Assembly: GCA_022360655.1 (NCBI GenBank)
Contig: JAKSCK010000237.1
Span: 1 to 64,000 of the forward strand
Length of the DNA: 64,000 nt
Source: Spirochaetales bacterium
Lineage (GTDB): Bacteria > Spirochaetota > Spirochaetia > DSM-2461
Direction of reading: 5' to 3'
Shown: positions 9,701 through 17,965 of the stretch, one piece after another
How positions within the stretch are numbered: the first letter of the stretch is position 1
How the letters are laid out: each line of letters begins with the position of its first letter
Translations under genes and position numbers: made by a program
Notes under the pieces: generated by a model
The model's input: only the letters and a program-made list of their open reading frames with translations
Told to the model about the DNA's origin: nothing
Database searches by the model: none

Positions 9701-12639
9701 CACTCGCATCTTCCATTCCTGCAATCACCGTTGTCCCAACAAGTGTTTCATTAACGGTAGAAGATGATGATCTGTCTGCACCTTCCGGTGTCACGGCTGT
9801 TGCAGGGAACCAGCAGGTGACACTTTCTTGGAGCAGTGTTGCCGCGGCAACAGAGTATCGCCTGTATCGTGCATCTGGTGGAAACCCTGCGGCTCGGGTG
9901 ACAACCACTCCTGCAACATTGACAGGCACAACCTACACAGACTCAAGTCTGACAAATGGAACGGCCTATACCTATACAGTGAGAGCCTTTAACACAAGTG
10001 AATCCAGTGTTGACAGCGCCTCCGCTTCAGCTACACCAGCGGCCCCAGCCCTCACAACCGTTGGACTTTCATTCACCGATGATGGTGCAACAATCACAGA
10101 ACAAGACACCACAAATGGCAGAACCATTACCTTTAGTTTGACTGGTGTAGATTTGAGCACTGCAAATATCAATGTGAGTCTTCCTGTTACAATTACAGAC
10201 ACCGGAAATCAAATTGGAGGAGGAAGCGTCACTTCTCTCAGCTTCAGCTCTGCCACTCCAACACCTTCCATCACTCTCACAGGACGCGCAACAGACGATG
10301 GAAACACTGTAAACGAACAAATCTCCATTGCATTTGGTACGCCCAACATCACTGGAACTGGTGCAGCCCTGTATACCTTCCCCAGACCCACACAAACCAT
10401 TCAATTCAATGTAGTGGATGATGAAAGACCTACCGTAACAGCCACCATGAGCCCCGCAACCATCACGGAAGGAAACGCCTCAACTCTCACCCTCACATTC
10501 CAAAATCCAGGAGCACAGTCAGTCACCATCACTCCTTCTGGAACAGGAGTCACCTTCTCTCCATCAACAGTAACCCTGGACAGTACCACCACCAGCGAGA
10601 TCATCAATGTTGTGGCCACCCAAAACACCATTGATGAAGCCAACCGGAACACAACCATTTCCCTGGCTTCATCGGTTCCTGCCATTGATATTTCACCGGC
10701 AAGTTTCCCCCTTACCATTGAAGATGATGATTTGTCTGTTCCTACGGGATTTACAGCTTCTGCCTCAAATCAGCAGGTGGATCTGTCTTGGAATGCTGTA
10801 ACAGGTGCCACCGAATATCGAATCTACCGGGCCGTTGCCGGCGGAACCCCTGCTCGACTTACAACAACACCCGCAACACTCACGGCCACCTCTTATACTG
10901 ACAGTGGGCTCACAAATGGAACAACCTATAGCTATTCCGTCAGAGCCTTTAACTCAACAGAATCCAGTGCTGGGGCAACTCCCATGCATGCCACCCCTGT
11001 CGCACCAGGCGTCACCATCATTGGTTTGACAACATCGGATGATAGTAGGGCGGTTACAGAGCAAGACACATTGAATGGACGAACTTTTGGCTTCAGCCTT
11101 TCCTCCGTAGATCTGAGTACGGCTAACATCAGTGTGAGTCTCCCAGTAACTATCACAGACATTGGAAACCAAATCGGTGGTGGAACGGTCTCCACTCTCA
11201 CCTTCAATTCCGCTACGCCATCACCATCCATCACTCTCACAGGGCGCTCCACAGATGATGGAAATAGCATCGATGAACAAATCACAATTGAGTTCGGTGC
11301 ACCAACCATTACAGGAACAGATGCAGCACTCTATGCCTTCCCTCTTCCCACCCAAACCATTCAATTCAATGTGGATGATGATGATGATCCCACTGTGACC
11401 GCGACAGTGAGCAACAACAACATCTTTGAGGGGTACACAACAACCCTTACTCTCAATCTGACCAACCCAAGCAACCAAGCAATACAGGTAACACCAGCTG
11501 TCAATGGTTTATCGTTCTCACCCGCGACTGTGACTCTAGATAGCGGTAGAACATCCAGAAACATCACAGTCACGGCAACCGATAATAACGTCCAAGATGG
11601 AACAAGAACCCCAATTGTGATGTTCACGGTCATCCCCAATTCAATCAGTGTGACACCCGTTGCTATTCTTGTTCGTGATGATGATGGAAATGCACCAACC
11701 AACTTCCAAGTGTTCAATGGGGAAGGACAGGTATCCCTGTCATGGAATCGTTTCTCTGGTGCAACATCGTATCAAATCTACCGTTCAAATGGAGGGAATC
11801 CAGCAAGTCAGCTCACCACAACCCCCGCAACTTTGACGGAAACGTCCTACATTGATACAACGGTCACCAATGGAGTTGCTTACACCTACACTGTCAGAGC
11901 TGTGACCGCAACCATTACCACACCAGATAGCACATCCATGACGGTGACTCCTGGAGATTACGGCAACACAAGAGGCACAGCCACAATGGTTGGACTCGGG
12001 TCAATTGATGGTATGATTGATAACAATGGAAGTGATGAAGATTACTTCCGAATCGATCTCGATGCAGGTCGTACGTTTATTGCACGTACAACCGGATCAT
12101 TGGATACAAGAGGAACACTTTACAACGCTTCAGGAACAATCCTTACTAGTGGTGACAACACAGGTGGTACTCTGAATCGAAACTTCCAATTTGTGTATGA
12201 AGTCCCAACAACTGGAACCTATTACATAAGAGTTGGGTCATTTGCAACAGCAACAGGGGCCTATACTTTGGAACTGAGCACATCAACAGCTGCTGATCAT
12301 TCCAACAATTTTGCCAATGCCAATCGAATCACACTCAATGAGGTGACGGATGCCATCATCTCTTCAAGCACTGATGTTGATTACTTTGTGTACACCACGA
12401 CAGGCACCAACTGGGATAATTTCTATATTCGAACCCTGGGTGACCTTGATACCGTCGGAACGCTATATGATTCCGATTTCAATGTGATTAGAACGGCTGA
12501 TAACATTGGAAATTCGAACCAAAACTTCATCTTCACCACATCACCAAATAATGCCACTGTAACCTACTATCTCAAAGTTGAAGGAAAAGATGGCCGCACA
12601 GGAACGTATTCTGTCAGACTGACAATGACAGGCCGATAG
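6724..12639 (+). CDS. Giant repeat lipoprotein: lipobox, cadherin-like domain, 5 x (A/Calx-beta-like, B, FN3) modules, C-terminal PPC-like domains
   Basis: ORF 6706..12639; signal FLSFLLFSC; repeated TDDGATxTEQDTTNGRTITF / TITEGGTSTLTLTLQNP / TLSWSSVxGATEYQIYRASGGNPAAR blocks; C-terminal DEDYFRIDLDAGRTF...GTYYIRVG. Confidence 0.9.
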   Translation: MCIRNTKKIGFILIAFLSFLLFSCNINLPTFPKEHIDASLSAITITAGGAPQTLEPTFNPNTTEYRVRVPLGTTSIVFTGVTSSRVAEFDEDNFIGFAADGTTRLTLTQNENTVQVDGLQRGNNTLSVKIVAEDGRTEITYQLTIVVTPSQLALRWNDDQAAVTEEDTVNGRAITFRLENVDLATAGITVNVPLIIADPDNQIETSATTFLTFSSGDPTPVLTITGEADDDGNTDNEMATISFGTPSITGTNATNYTFPAPTSSIQITVVDDDAITVIPSLSSTSITEGGTTTLSFTLQNPDTRTVTITPTATGLTFAPATIDLDSTTSTGTITVTSTENTTDEPDQNINIALASSVSEISVAPSSLTLTVEDNDLPTPTGLRAGEGDAEVVLSWNRVQGASEYQIYRASGGNPAARLTTTPAVITTTTYTDTTVTNGTTYTYTVRALSSTESSDDSTSITATPAAPPPATTLGLAWTDDGAAVTEEDTTNGRTITFNLTGADLTTAGISVTIPVTITDAGNQIGSGSVTSLNFSAATPTPSITLTGRATDDGNTVNEQVSITFGTPTVTGANAANYTFPAPTQTIQFNVMDDDATAVGASLSPVTVREGGTSTLTLTLQNPDARIVTITPTATGVTFAPATVDLDSTTSSATITVTTTDDSNDEADNNVAIALASSIPAITVVPTSVTLTVEDDDLPVPTGVTAVAGNQQITLSWSSVTGATEYQIYRASGGNPAARVTTTPATLTSTTYIDTGLTNGTAYTYTVRAISATESSVDSATASATPAPPAATAITLSFTDDGATVTEQDTTNGRTITFQLNNVNLATANISVNLPVTITDAGNQIGGGTVTSLSFSSATPTPSITLTGRATDDGNSVNEQVTIGFGTPTLTGTDAALYSFAAPTQTIQFNVMDDDVTAVGASLSPVTVIEGGTSTLTLTLQNPDTRTVTITPTATGVTFAPATVDLDSTTSTATITVTATDNTTDEANRNVSIALASSIPAITVVPTSVSLTVEDDDLSAPSGVTAVAGNQQVTLSWSSVAAATEYRLYRASGGNPAARVTTTPATLTGTTYTDSSLTNGTAYTYTVRAFNTSESSVDSASASATPAAPALTTVGLSFTDDGATITEQDTTNGRTITFSLTGVDLSTANINVSLPVTITDTGNQIGGGSVTSLSFSSATPTPSITLTGRATDDGNTVNEQISIAFGTPNITGTGAALYTFPRPTQTIQFNVVDDERPTVTATMSPATITEGNASTLTLTFQNPGAQSVTITPSGTGVTFSPSTVTLDSTTTSEIINVVATQNTIDEANRNTTISLASSVPAIDISPASFPLTIEDDDLSVPTGFTASASNQQVDLSWNAVTGATEYRIYRAVAGGTPARLTTTPATLTATSYTDSGLTNGTTYSYSVRAFNSTESSAGATPMHATPVAPGVTIIGLTTSDDSRAVTEQDTLNGRTFGFSLSSVDLSTANISVSLPVTITDIGNQIGGGTVSTLTFNSATPSPSITLTGRSTDDGNSIDEQITIEFGAPTITGTDAALYAFPLPTQTIQFNVDDDDDPTVTATVSNNNIFEGYTTTLTLNLTNPSNQAIQVTPAVNGLSFSPATVTLDSGRTSRNITVTATDNNVQDGTRTPIVMFTVIPNSISVTPVAILVRDDDGNAPTNFQVFNGEGQVSLSWNRFSGATSYQIYRSNGGNPASQLTTTPATLTETSYIDTTVTNGVAYTYTVRAVTATITTPDSTSMTVTPGDYGNTRGTATMVGLGSIDGMIDNNGSDEDYFRIDLDAGRTFIARTTGSLDTRGTLYNASGTILTSGDNTGGTLNRNFQFVYEVPTTGTYYIRVGSFATATGAYTLELSTSTAADHSNNFANANRITLNEVTDAIISSSTDVDYFVYTTTGTNWDNFYIRTLGDLDTVGTLYDSDFNVIRTADNIGNSNQNFIFTTSPNNATVTYYLKVEGKDGRTGTYSVRLTMTGR
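7198..11900 (+). repeat. Five tandem in-frame ~960-bp modules inside the lipoprotein gene
   Basis: Equivalent DD codons at 7198, 8161, 9121, 10081, 11041; CAAACCAT landmark at 8473, 9433, 10393, 11353. Confidence 0.95.
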
Positions 12640-12643
12640 ACAA

Positions 12644-12685
12644 AGATCGCTCTTCTGCTATAAGTGGAAGAGCGATCTCTTTTCC
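12644..12685 (+). terminator. Rho-independent terminator
   Basis: AGATCGCTCTTC/GAAGAGCGATCT perfect 12-bp stem then CTTTTCCC. Confidence 0.85.
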
Positions 12686-13114
12686 CTTAGAGAGCCTCCA
12701 AAACATCTAAATTGCATTCACTCAGAAGAAAGAAAAACAGTATTGCACCATGGTGTTTCTACGAAGACCATCTTCAGTTTTGATGAAGAATGATCCTTCA
12801 TCTGGATATGTTTACAATCTGAAACTAAATTCGTTTAACAACTCCAAAATAGGAGTAACAAACATGTCCCAGAAATCGGTGAACATACATCTCACTTACC
12901 GCAATTTTTTTTCTAAAACGGGACATTCTAAGATTCCATGCAAGAGACCAGCCATGCATTCCTTTGCCATTGGCTTAATGACTCGTCCATGCCAAGACCA
13001 TAAGAAATCTCATAAGGATCAACCCCATCACAGTCTCAGAAACCTGGATTATAAAAAATCAAGGCAACACATATATCAGGAACAAAAAAGTCTGAATGCG
13101 ATGAGGAAGAGATT

Positions 13115-15250
13115 ATGAGCAATAACGCAAAGAGAGTTTTTTCCTTCTTTTTAGACAGAAGAAGAAAGCCATGGGGAATGATGGTCATTCTCATCATCAT
13201 GGGCCTTATGGCCTGTGAAAATCCCGCTTCTCTCACCCCCCCTGAAGCGCTGAGTAATGATGCCAATCTCACATCCATACTCGTCACAGCTCAAAATCAG
13301 ATACGCCCACTCATTCCTGAATTTACTCCTGAAGTATTGGAATACCGCGTTCAAGTTCCCCCAGAAACCTCAAGCCTCCTCTTTACAGGAACCCTTTCCC
13401 ATGAATTTGCAAGCCTTTCAATTGCCAATATCCAGGGAACCGCTGCTGATGGAGTCACGAGTCTTTCCATTGCAGCAGTGCCAACAGGGATTCAAGTCAG
13501 TCAGCTTCAAACGGGTGAGAATTCTCTTCAAGCCCGTGTGGTGGCCCAAGACACGAGTGTTTATCAAACGTATCACCTTACAATTGAAGTGGCTCCCATT
13601 CCTCTCACACTCACATGGACAGACTCTCAAACTCCCATCACAGAAGAAGACACCACCAATGGACGAACCATTGGATTCTCCATCAACAATGTCCATTTCC
13701 CAACAGCAGACATAACCATAACCATCCCCCTCACGTACAGGGATACAGGGAATCAGATTGGTGCAGGGAATGCCGCATCCATCACTTTTAGCTCATCCTC
13801 ACCATCCCCCTCCATCACCCTCACTGGCAGAAGCACAGATGATGGGAATACTGATAATGAGCGTGTTTCCATTTCCTTTGGAACTCCGAGTATCACAGGC
13901 ACTCATGCTGCAGATTATGTTTTTAATCCCATTACACGGGGCATCAGCTTCACCGTTCTTGATGATGATATTCCTGCTATTCGTGCTCGTCTCAGTTCCG
14001 TTGATATCACTGAAGGAGGAACGGCCACTCTCACACTCACCCTTCAAAATCCATCCACATCCGATGTGACCGTCACACCATCGGGAGCAGGACTCACCTT
14101 TGCTCCCACTTCTCTCACTCTCTCAAGCACCACAACAACAGGAACCATCACTGTTACTGTTACTGATAACACCACCCCCTCCGGTGATCGTGGGATTGCT
14201 TTGAACATGGCGGCCAATCCAAGTGGTGTCCCCATCCTGCCCTCACCAATCCGAATCACCGTGCGTGACAATGACCTTGCAATTCCAAGGCGTCTCACAG
14301 CCACAGCAGGGGATGCGCGAGTGATTTTGTCATGGCAAGCAGTAGAAGATGCCACAAGTTATCAGCTGTACCGTGCATCCGGAGGAAACTCACCAGCTTT
14401 AATTACCACCACTCCAGCAACCATCACAGAAACACGTTATGAAGATATTGGGCTTACGAATGGAACGGAATATACCTACACTGTACAAGCCGTCAATTCA
14501 ACCAAACGCAGTGCCGATAGCACCAGTGCCAGTGCCACTCCTGCAGATCATGGATTCTCCATCGCATCAGCAACACCACTCTCTGTAGATGGAGGAAGAA
14601 TCGGTGGTTGGCTTGGAGAATGGTACGCAGTCGACACATTTAGCATTCGCCTAGAAGCAGGAGAACTTTTTACAGCCTGGACAGAAAGTGATTTGAATAC
14701 CAAGGCACTCATAAGAAATGGAAATAGTGACACGATCCTAGAAGAACGTGGTCCCGTCATTCCAGTGGGGGCCAAAGACTTCATATTCACGTTTGTCGCC
14801 CCAACAACCGCAACATATTACCTTGATGTAGGAACAGATCCCAGTTCACCTCTAGGGAACTACTACCTTTATCATACTGTTGGTGATGACGATGGTCATG
14901 GAAGCACGCGTTCAACGGCCACAGCCATCACATCAGGTCAAAGTCTCGATGGAACCATTGCAACAGGAACCGATGAGGATTTCTTCCGTATTGAAGCTCG
15001 AGCAGGTCAAACCATCACGGCTCATACAACCGGATTACTAAACACTTTTGGGGTTCTTCAAGACAGTTCTGGAACGGAGTTAGCCACTCATGATGATATA
15101 AGTGTTCTCACAAACCTCAACTTCCGAATCTCCCACAGTGTTTCTCAAACAGGAACCTATTACATTCTGGTCAAAGGAGTGGAATCCAGAAGCCATTTAA
15201 GAACGGGAACCGGACATTATACGTTAACGGTTAGAGTGAGTGGTTCCTGA
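13115..15250 (+). CDS. Paralogous lipoprotein: lipobox, cadherin-like, one A-B-FN3 module, two PPC-like domains
   Basis: 711 aa; IIMGLMACENP lipobox; same module motifs as 6724..12639. Confidence 0.9.
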   Translation: MSNNAKRVFSFFLDRRRKPWGMMVILIIMGLMACENPASLTPPEALSNDANLTSILVTAQNQIRPLIPEFTPEVLEYRVQVPPETSSLLFTGTLSHEFASLSIANIQGTAADGVTSLSIAAVPTGIQVSQLQTGENSLQARVVAQDTSVYQTYHLTIEVAPIPLTLTWTDSQTPITEEDTTNGRTIGFSINNVHFPTADITITIPLTYRDTGNQIGAGNAASITFSSSSPSPSITLTGRSTDDGNTDNERVSISFGTPSITGTHAADYVFNPITRGISFTVLDDDIPAIRARLSSVDITEGGTATLTLTLQNPSTSDVTVTPSGAGLTFAPTSLTLSSTTTTGTITVTVTDNTTPSGDRGIALNMAANPSGVPILPSPIRITVRDNDLAIPRRLTATAGDARVILSWQAVEDATSYQLYRASGGNSPALITTTPATITETRYEDIGLTNGTEYTYTVQAVNSTKRSADSTSASATPADHGFSIASATPLSVDGGRIGGWLGEWYAVDTFSIRLEAGELFTAWTESDLNTKALIRNGNSDTILEERGPVIPVGAKDFIFTFVAPTTATYYLDVGTDPSSPLGNYYLYHTVGDDDGHGSTRSTATAITSGQSLDGTIATGTDEDFFRIEARAGQTITAHTTGLLNTFGVLQDSSGTELATHDDISVLTNLNFRISHSVSQTGTYYILVKGVESRSHLRTGTGHYTLTVRVSGS

Positions 15251-15398
15251 TGAAAGATCTCCAACCATCACCAATTCATGTATTTTTCAAAAAAACTCTG
15301 AAATTGGACTCCTCCTGGTTCTCACAACTCGTCCCCAATTCACTCAAAACTCATCACAAGGAGCACCCCAACCCCATACTGAATAAGGACGATTTCCC

Positions 15399-17528
15399 AT
15401 GTACCATCACTCCCCCCTGAGACAAAATACGCCACTGCAAAGTGTTATAAAAAAAGGCTTAAGCTTACCTGTCTTGATTTTTTTCATTCTTGCCTGTGAA
15501 AATCCATCCACTTCAGACCTCATTGATTCCCTCAGTAATGATGCCAATTTCACTTCCATCATTGTTTCGGCCAATAATCAAATCCGTCCACTCATCCCCG
15601 ACTTTTCCCCTGAAATCACCCAGTATCGAGTGAACGTACCTCCGCAAACAACACGCATTCTTTTTACAGGAACCCTTTCCAACGAAGAGGCTCAGCTCTC
15701 TCTTTCCAACGTTCAAGGAACGGCCTCAGACGGAACCACCAGTCTCACCATTGAAGCCCTGCCACTAGGAGTACAAATCAGCGGACTTCAAACTGGAGAG
15801 AACACTCTTCAAGCCCAAGTGGTGGCTCAAGATTCCAGTACAAAAACTTACCAACTCACTGTGGAAGTGGCCCCAATCCCCATTTCTCTCACCTGGACAG
15901 ACTCTCAAACGCCCATCACAGAACAAGACACTGTTAATGGACGAACCATCACCTTTGCCCTCCACAATGTTGACCTCAGTGCAACCGATCTCACCATTGC
16001 CATTCCCCTTACCTACCGTGACACCACCAGCCAAATCGGTTCAGGAAAATCCCCCTCCATCAGCTTCACCTCAGCCGCTCCAAACCCCTCCATCACCCTC
16101 ACAGGACGGGCCACCGACGATGGGAATACAGACAATGAAAGGATTTCTATCTCCTTTGGCACCCCCACAGTCACAGGATCTGATGCCAATAATTACACCT
16201 TCTCCCCCATCACCAGGGGAATCAGCTTCACCGTACTGGATGATGATATCCCTGCAATCCATGCCAGTCTCAGCTCAACCACACTAACAGAAGGTGATAC
16301 CACAACTCTCTCTCTCTCTTTTTTGAACCCATCCTCTTCTAACGTCACAGTGACACCATCAGGCACAGGACTTGTCTTTTCGCCTACAAGTCTCACTCTC
16401 TCCAGCACCACCACAACAGGATCCATCACTGTCACCATCACCGATGACACCACACCAGCCGCTGATCGAGCCATCAATCTCACCATGCGTGCAAACCCAA
16501 GCGGTGTGTCTATCATCCCCTCCTCCATTCGCATCACGGTTCAAGATAATGACCTTGCAATCCCCTCCCGTTTTACAGCCACTGCAGGAGATGCACGAGT
16601 AAGTCTTTCTTGGCAGGCCGTCACCGATGCCACAAGTTACCGACTCTACCGTTCCTCAGGGAACAATGCCCCTGCAGTGGTCACCACCACACCCACCATC
16701 CTCACAGAGACATCTTATGTGGATATTGGCCTCACGAATGGAACGGAATACACCTACACCGTTCGAGCTGTGAACGCCTCCAAAAGTAGCATTGATAGTC
16801 AAAGAGCCAGTGCCACCCCAACAGATCATGGATATTCCATAGCCACAGCCACACCCTTATCTCCAAATGGTGGAACTCTCGGAGGCTGGCTTGAGCATGC
16901 CAATGATGGAGATCTCTTCAGCATCCGCCTTGAAGATGGCCAACTCTTCTCGGTGTCCACTGAAAGTAACATCGACACCATGGCCACCCTCTATACTCCA
17001 ACTCGTGAAACGGGACATTTTGAACAAGGCCCTGCTTCACCACATAACAATGCAGATTTCATCTTTGCTTATACGGCTCAATCAACAGGAATTCACTATC
17101 TTCAAGTTGGTGCCAACAACTCCTCCATAACCGGAAACTATTATCTCCATTACTTTGTGGGCTCCGATGATTCCCATGGCAACACACGCGATACCGCCAC
17201 AAGCCTTAGCTCAGGAGAACCTGTGAATGGAATCATTGCCTCCTCAACGGATGTGGACTTCTTCAGCATCAGTCTTGAAGCCGGACAAAGAATCACCGCC
17301 ACCACCACAGGTCAACTTGACACCCTTGCTTCCTTCCAAGACTCCACGGGGACAGAACTGGCCACTCATGACAACATCAACGTCCGCACAAACACCAATT
17401 TCCAACTCACCACCACCGTCACCACAGCCGGAACCTATTACCTCCGCGTCCATGCAAGAACGCGGAGCAGTTCTGGTATTTCTGGAACCGGTCGCTATGT
17501 TCTCACCGTCACCGTGAGTGGTTCTTAA
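15399..17528 (+). CDS. Paralogous lipoprotein: lipobox, cadherin-like, one A-B-FN3 module, two PPC-like domains
   Basis: 709 aa; IFFILACENP lipobox; closely similar to 13115..15250 along its length. Confidence 0.9.
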   Translation: MYHHSPLRQNTPLQSVIKKGLSLPVLIFFILACENPSTSDLIDSLSNDANFTSIIVSANNQIRPLIPDFSPEITQYRVNVPPQTTRILFTGTLSNEEAQLSLSNVQGTASDGTTSLTIEALPLGVQISGLQTGENTLQAQVVAQDSSTKTYQLTVEVAPIPISLTWTDSQTPITEQDTVNGRTITFALHNVDLSATDLTIAIPLTYRDTTSQIGSGKSPSISFTSAAPNPSITLTGRATDDGNTDNERISISFGTPTVTGSDANNYTFSPITRGISFTVLDDDIPAIHASLSSTTLTEGDTTTLSLSFLNPSSSNVTVTPSGTGLVFSPTSLTLSSTTTTGSITVTITDDTTPAADRAINLTMRANPSGVSIIPSSIRITVQDNDLAIPSRFTATAGDARVSLSWQAVTDATSYRLYRSSGNNAPAVVTTTPTILTETSYVDIGLTNGTEYTYTVRAVNASKSSIDSQRASATPTDHGYSIATATPLSPNGGTLGGWLEHANDGDLFSIRLEDGQLFSVSTESNIDTMATLYTPTRETGHFEQGPASPHNNADFIFAYTAQSTGIHYLQVGANNSSITGNYYLHYFVGSDDSHGNTRDTATSLSSGEPVNGIIASSTDVDFFSISLEAGQRITATTTGQLDTLASFQDSTGTELATHDNINVRTNTNFQLTTTVTTAGTYYLRVHARTRSSSGISGTGRYVLTVTVSGS

Positions 17529-17533
17529 TTTAT

Positions 17534-17720
17534 TGGGCGTCCCGGGAGTGCCCAGCACTCCCGGCGGGCTGCTCCAGGTTTCGCTCTCGCTTCATCCGGA
17601 TCCTCGCCTTGCTCCTCACCGGACGCTTCGCGCCTTTCGTATCCCTGACGCAGTTGAGAACCATGAATGAGCTTGCTCATCCATGGCCGAGACAAGAAGA
17701 GGGAAACCAACGGTATCCCT
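17534..17720 (+). repeat. Dispersed intergenic repeat family 1, copy 2
   Basis: TGGGCGTC + perfect 10-bp hairpin CCGGGAGTGC/GCACTCCCGG + CGGGCTGCTCCAGGTTTCGCTCTCGCTTCATCCG; TATCCCTGACGC occurs twice in the tail. Confidence 0.85.
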
Positions 17721-17965
17721 GACGCGACAAAGACGCTATGCGCTCATAGCCCAAAGCAAAGAAATGAATATGTGTTCCAAAACCATCTCTGAGGAATTGA
17801 TTAATAAAAAAACTATGATTTATGAACACACATCCACCAAATGAAATCCTCCATGAAGACTCAGAGGAGAGCACTTCCATTTTCCGTGAATATTGTCATT
17901 GAAACCGGATAGACGCGCTTAAGATAGTAAACTAATCATATATCCATAGAACCAGGAGTATCTTC

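Noticed and set aside
7177-11717. Many 60-160-aa minus-strand ORFs in the lipoprotein repeats
   Set aside because: Recur with the repeat period because they are shadow frames of Thr/Ser-rich modules
7198-11900. CRISPR-like periodicity
   Set aside because: Repeats are ~960 bp, in frame and coding; no short repeat/unique spacer pattern anywhere in the window
12750-13118. 122-aa plus-strand ORF upstream of the second lipoprotein gene
   Set aside because: No convincing SD, unusual composition, overlaps the next gene start; more likely leader/intergenic
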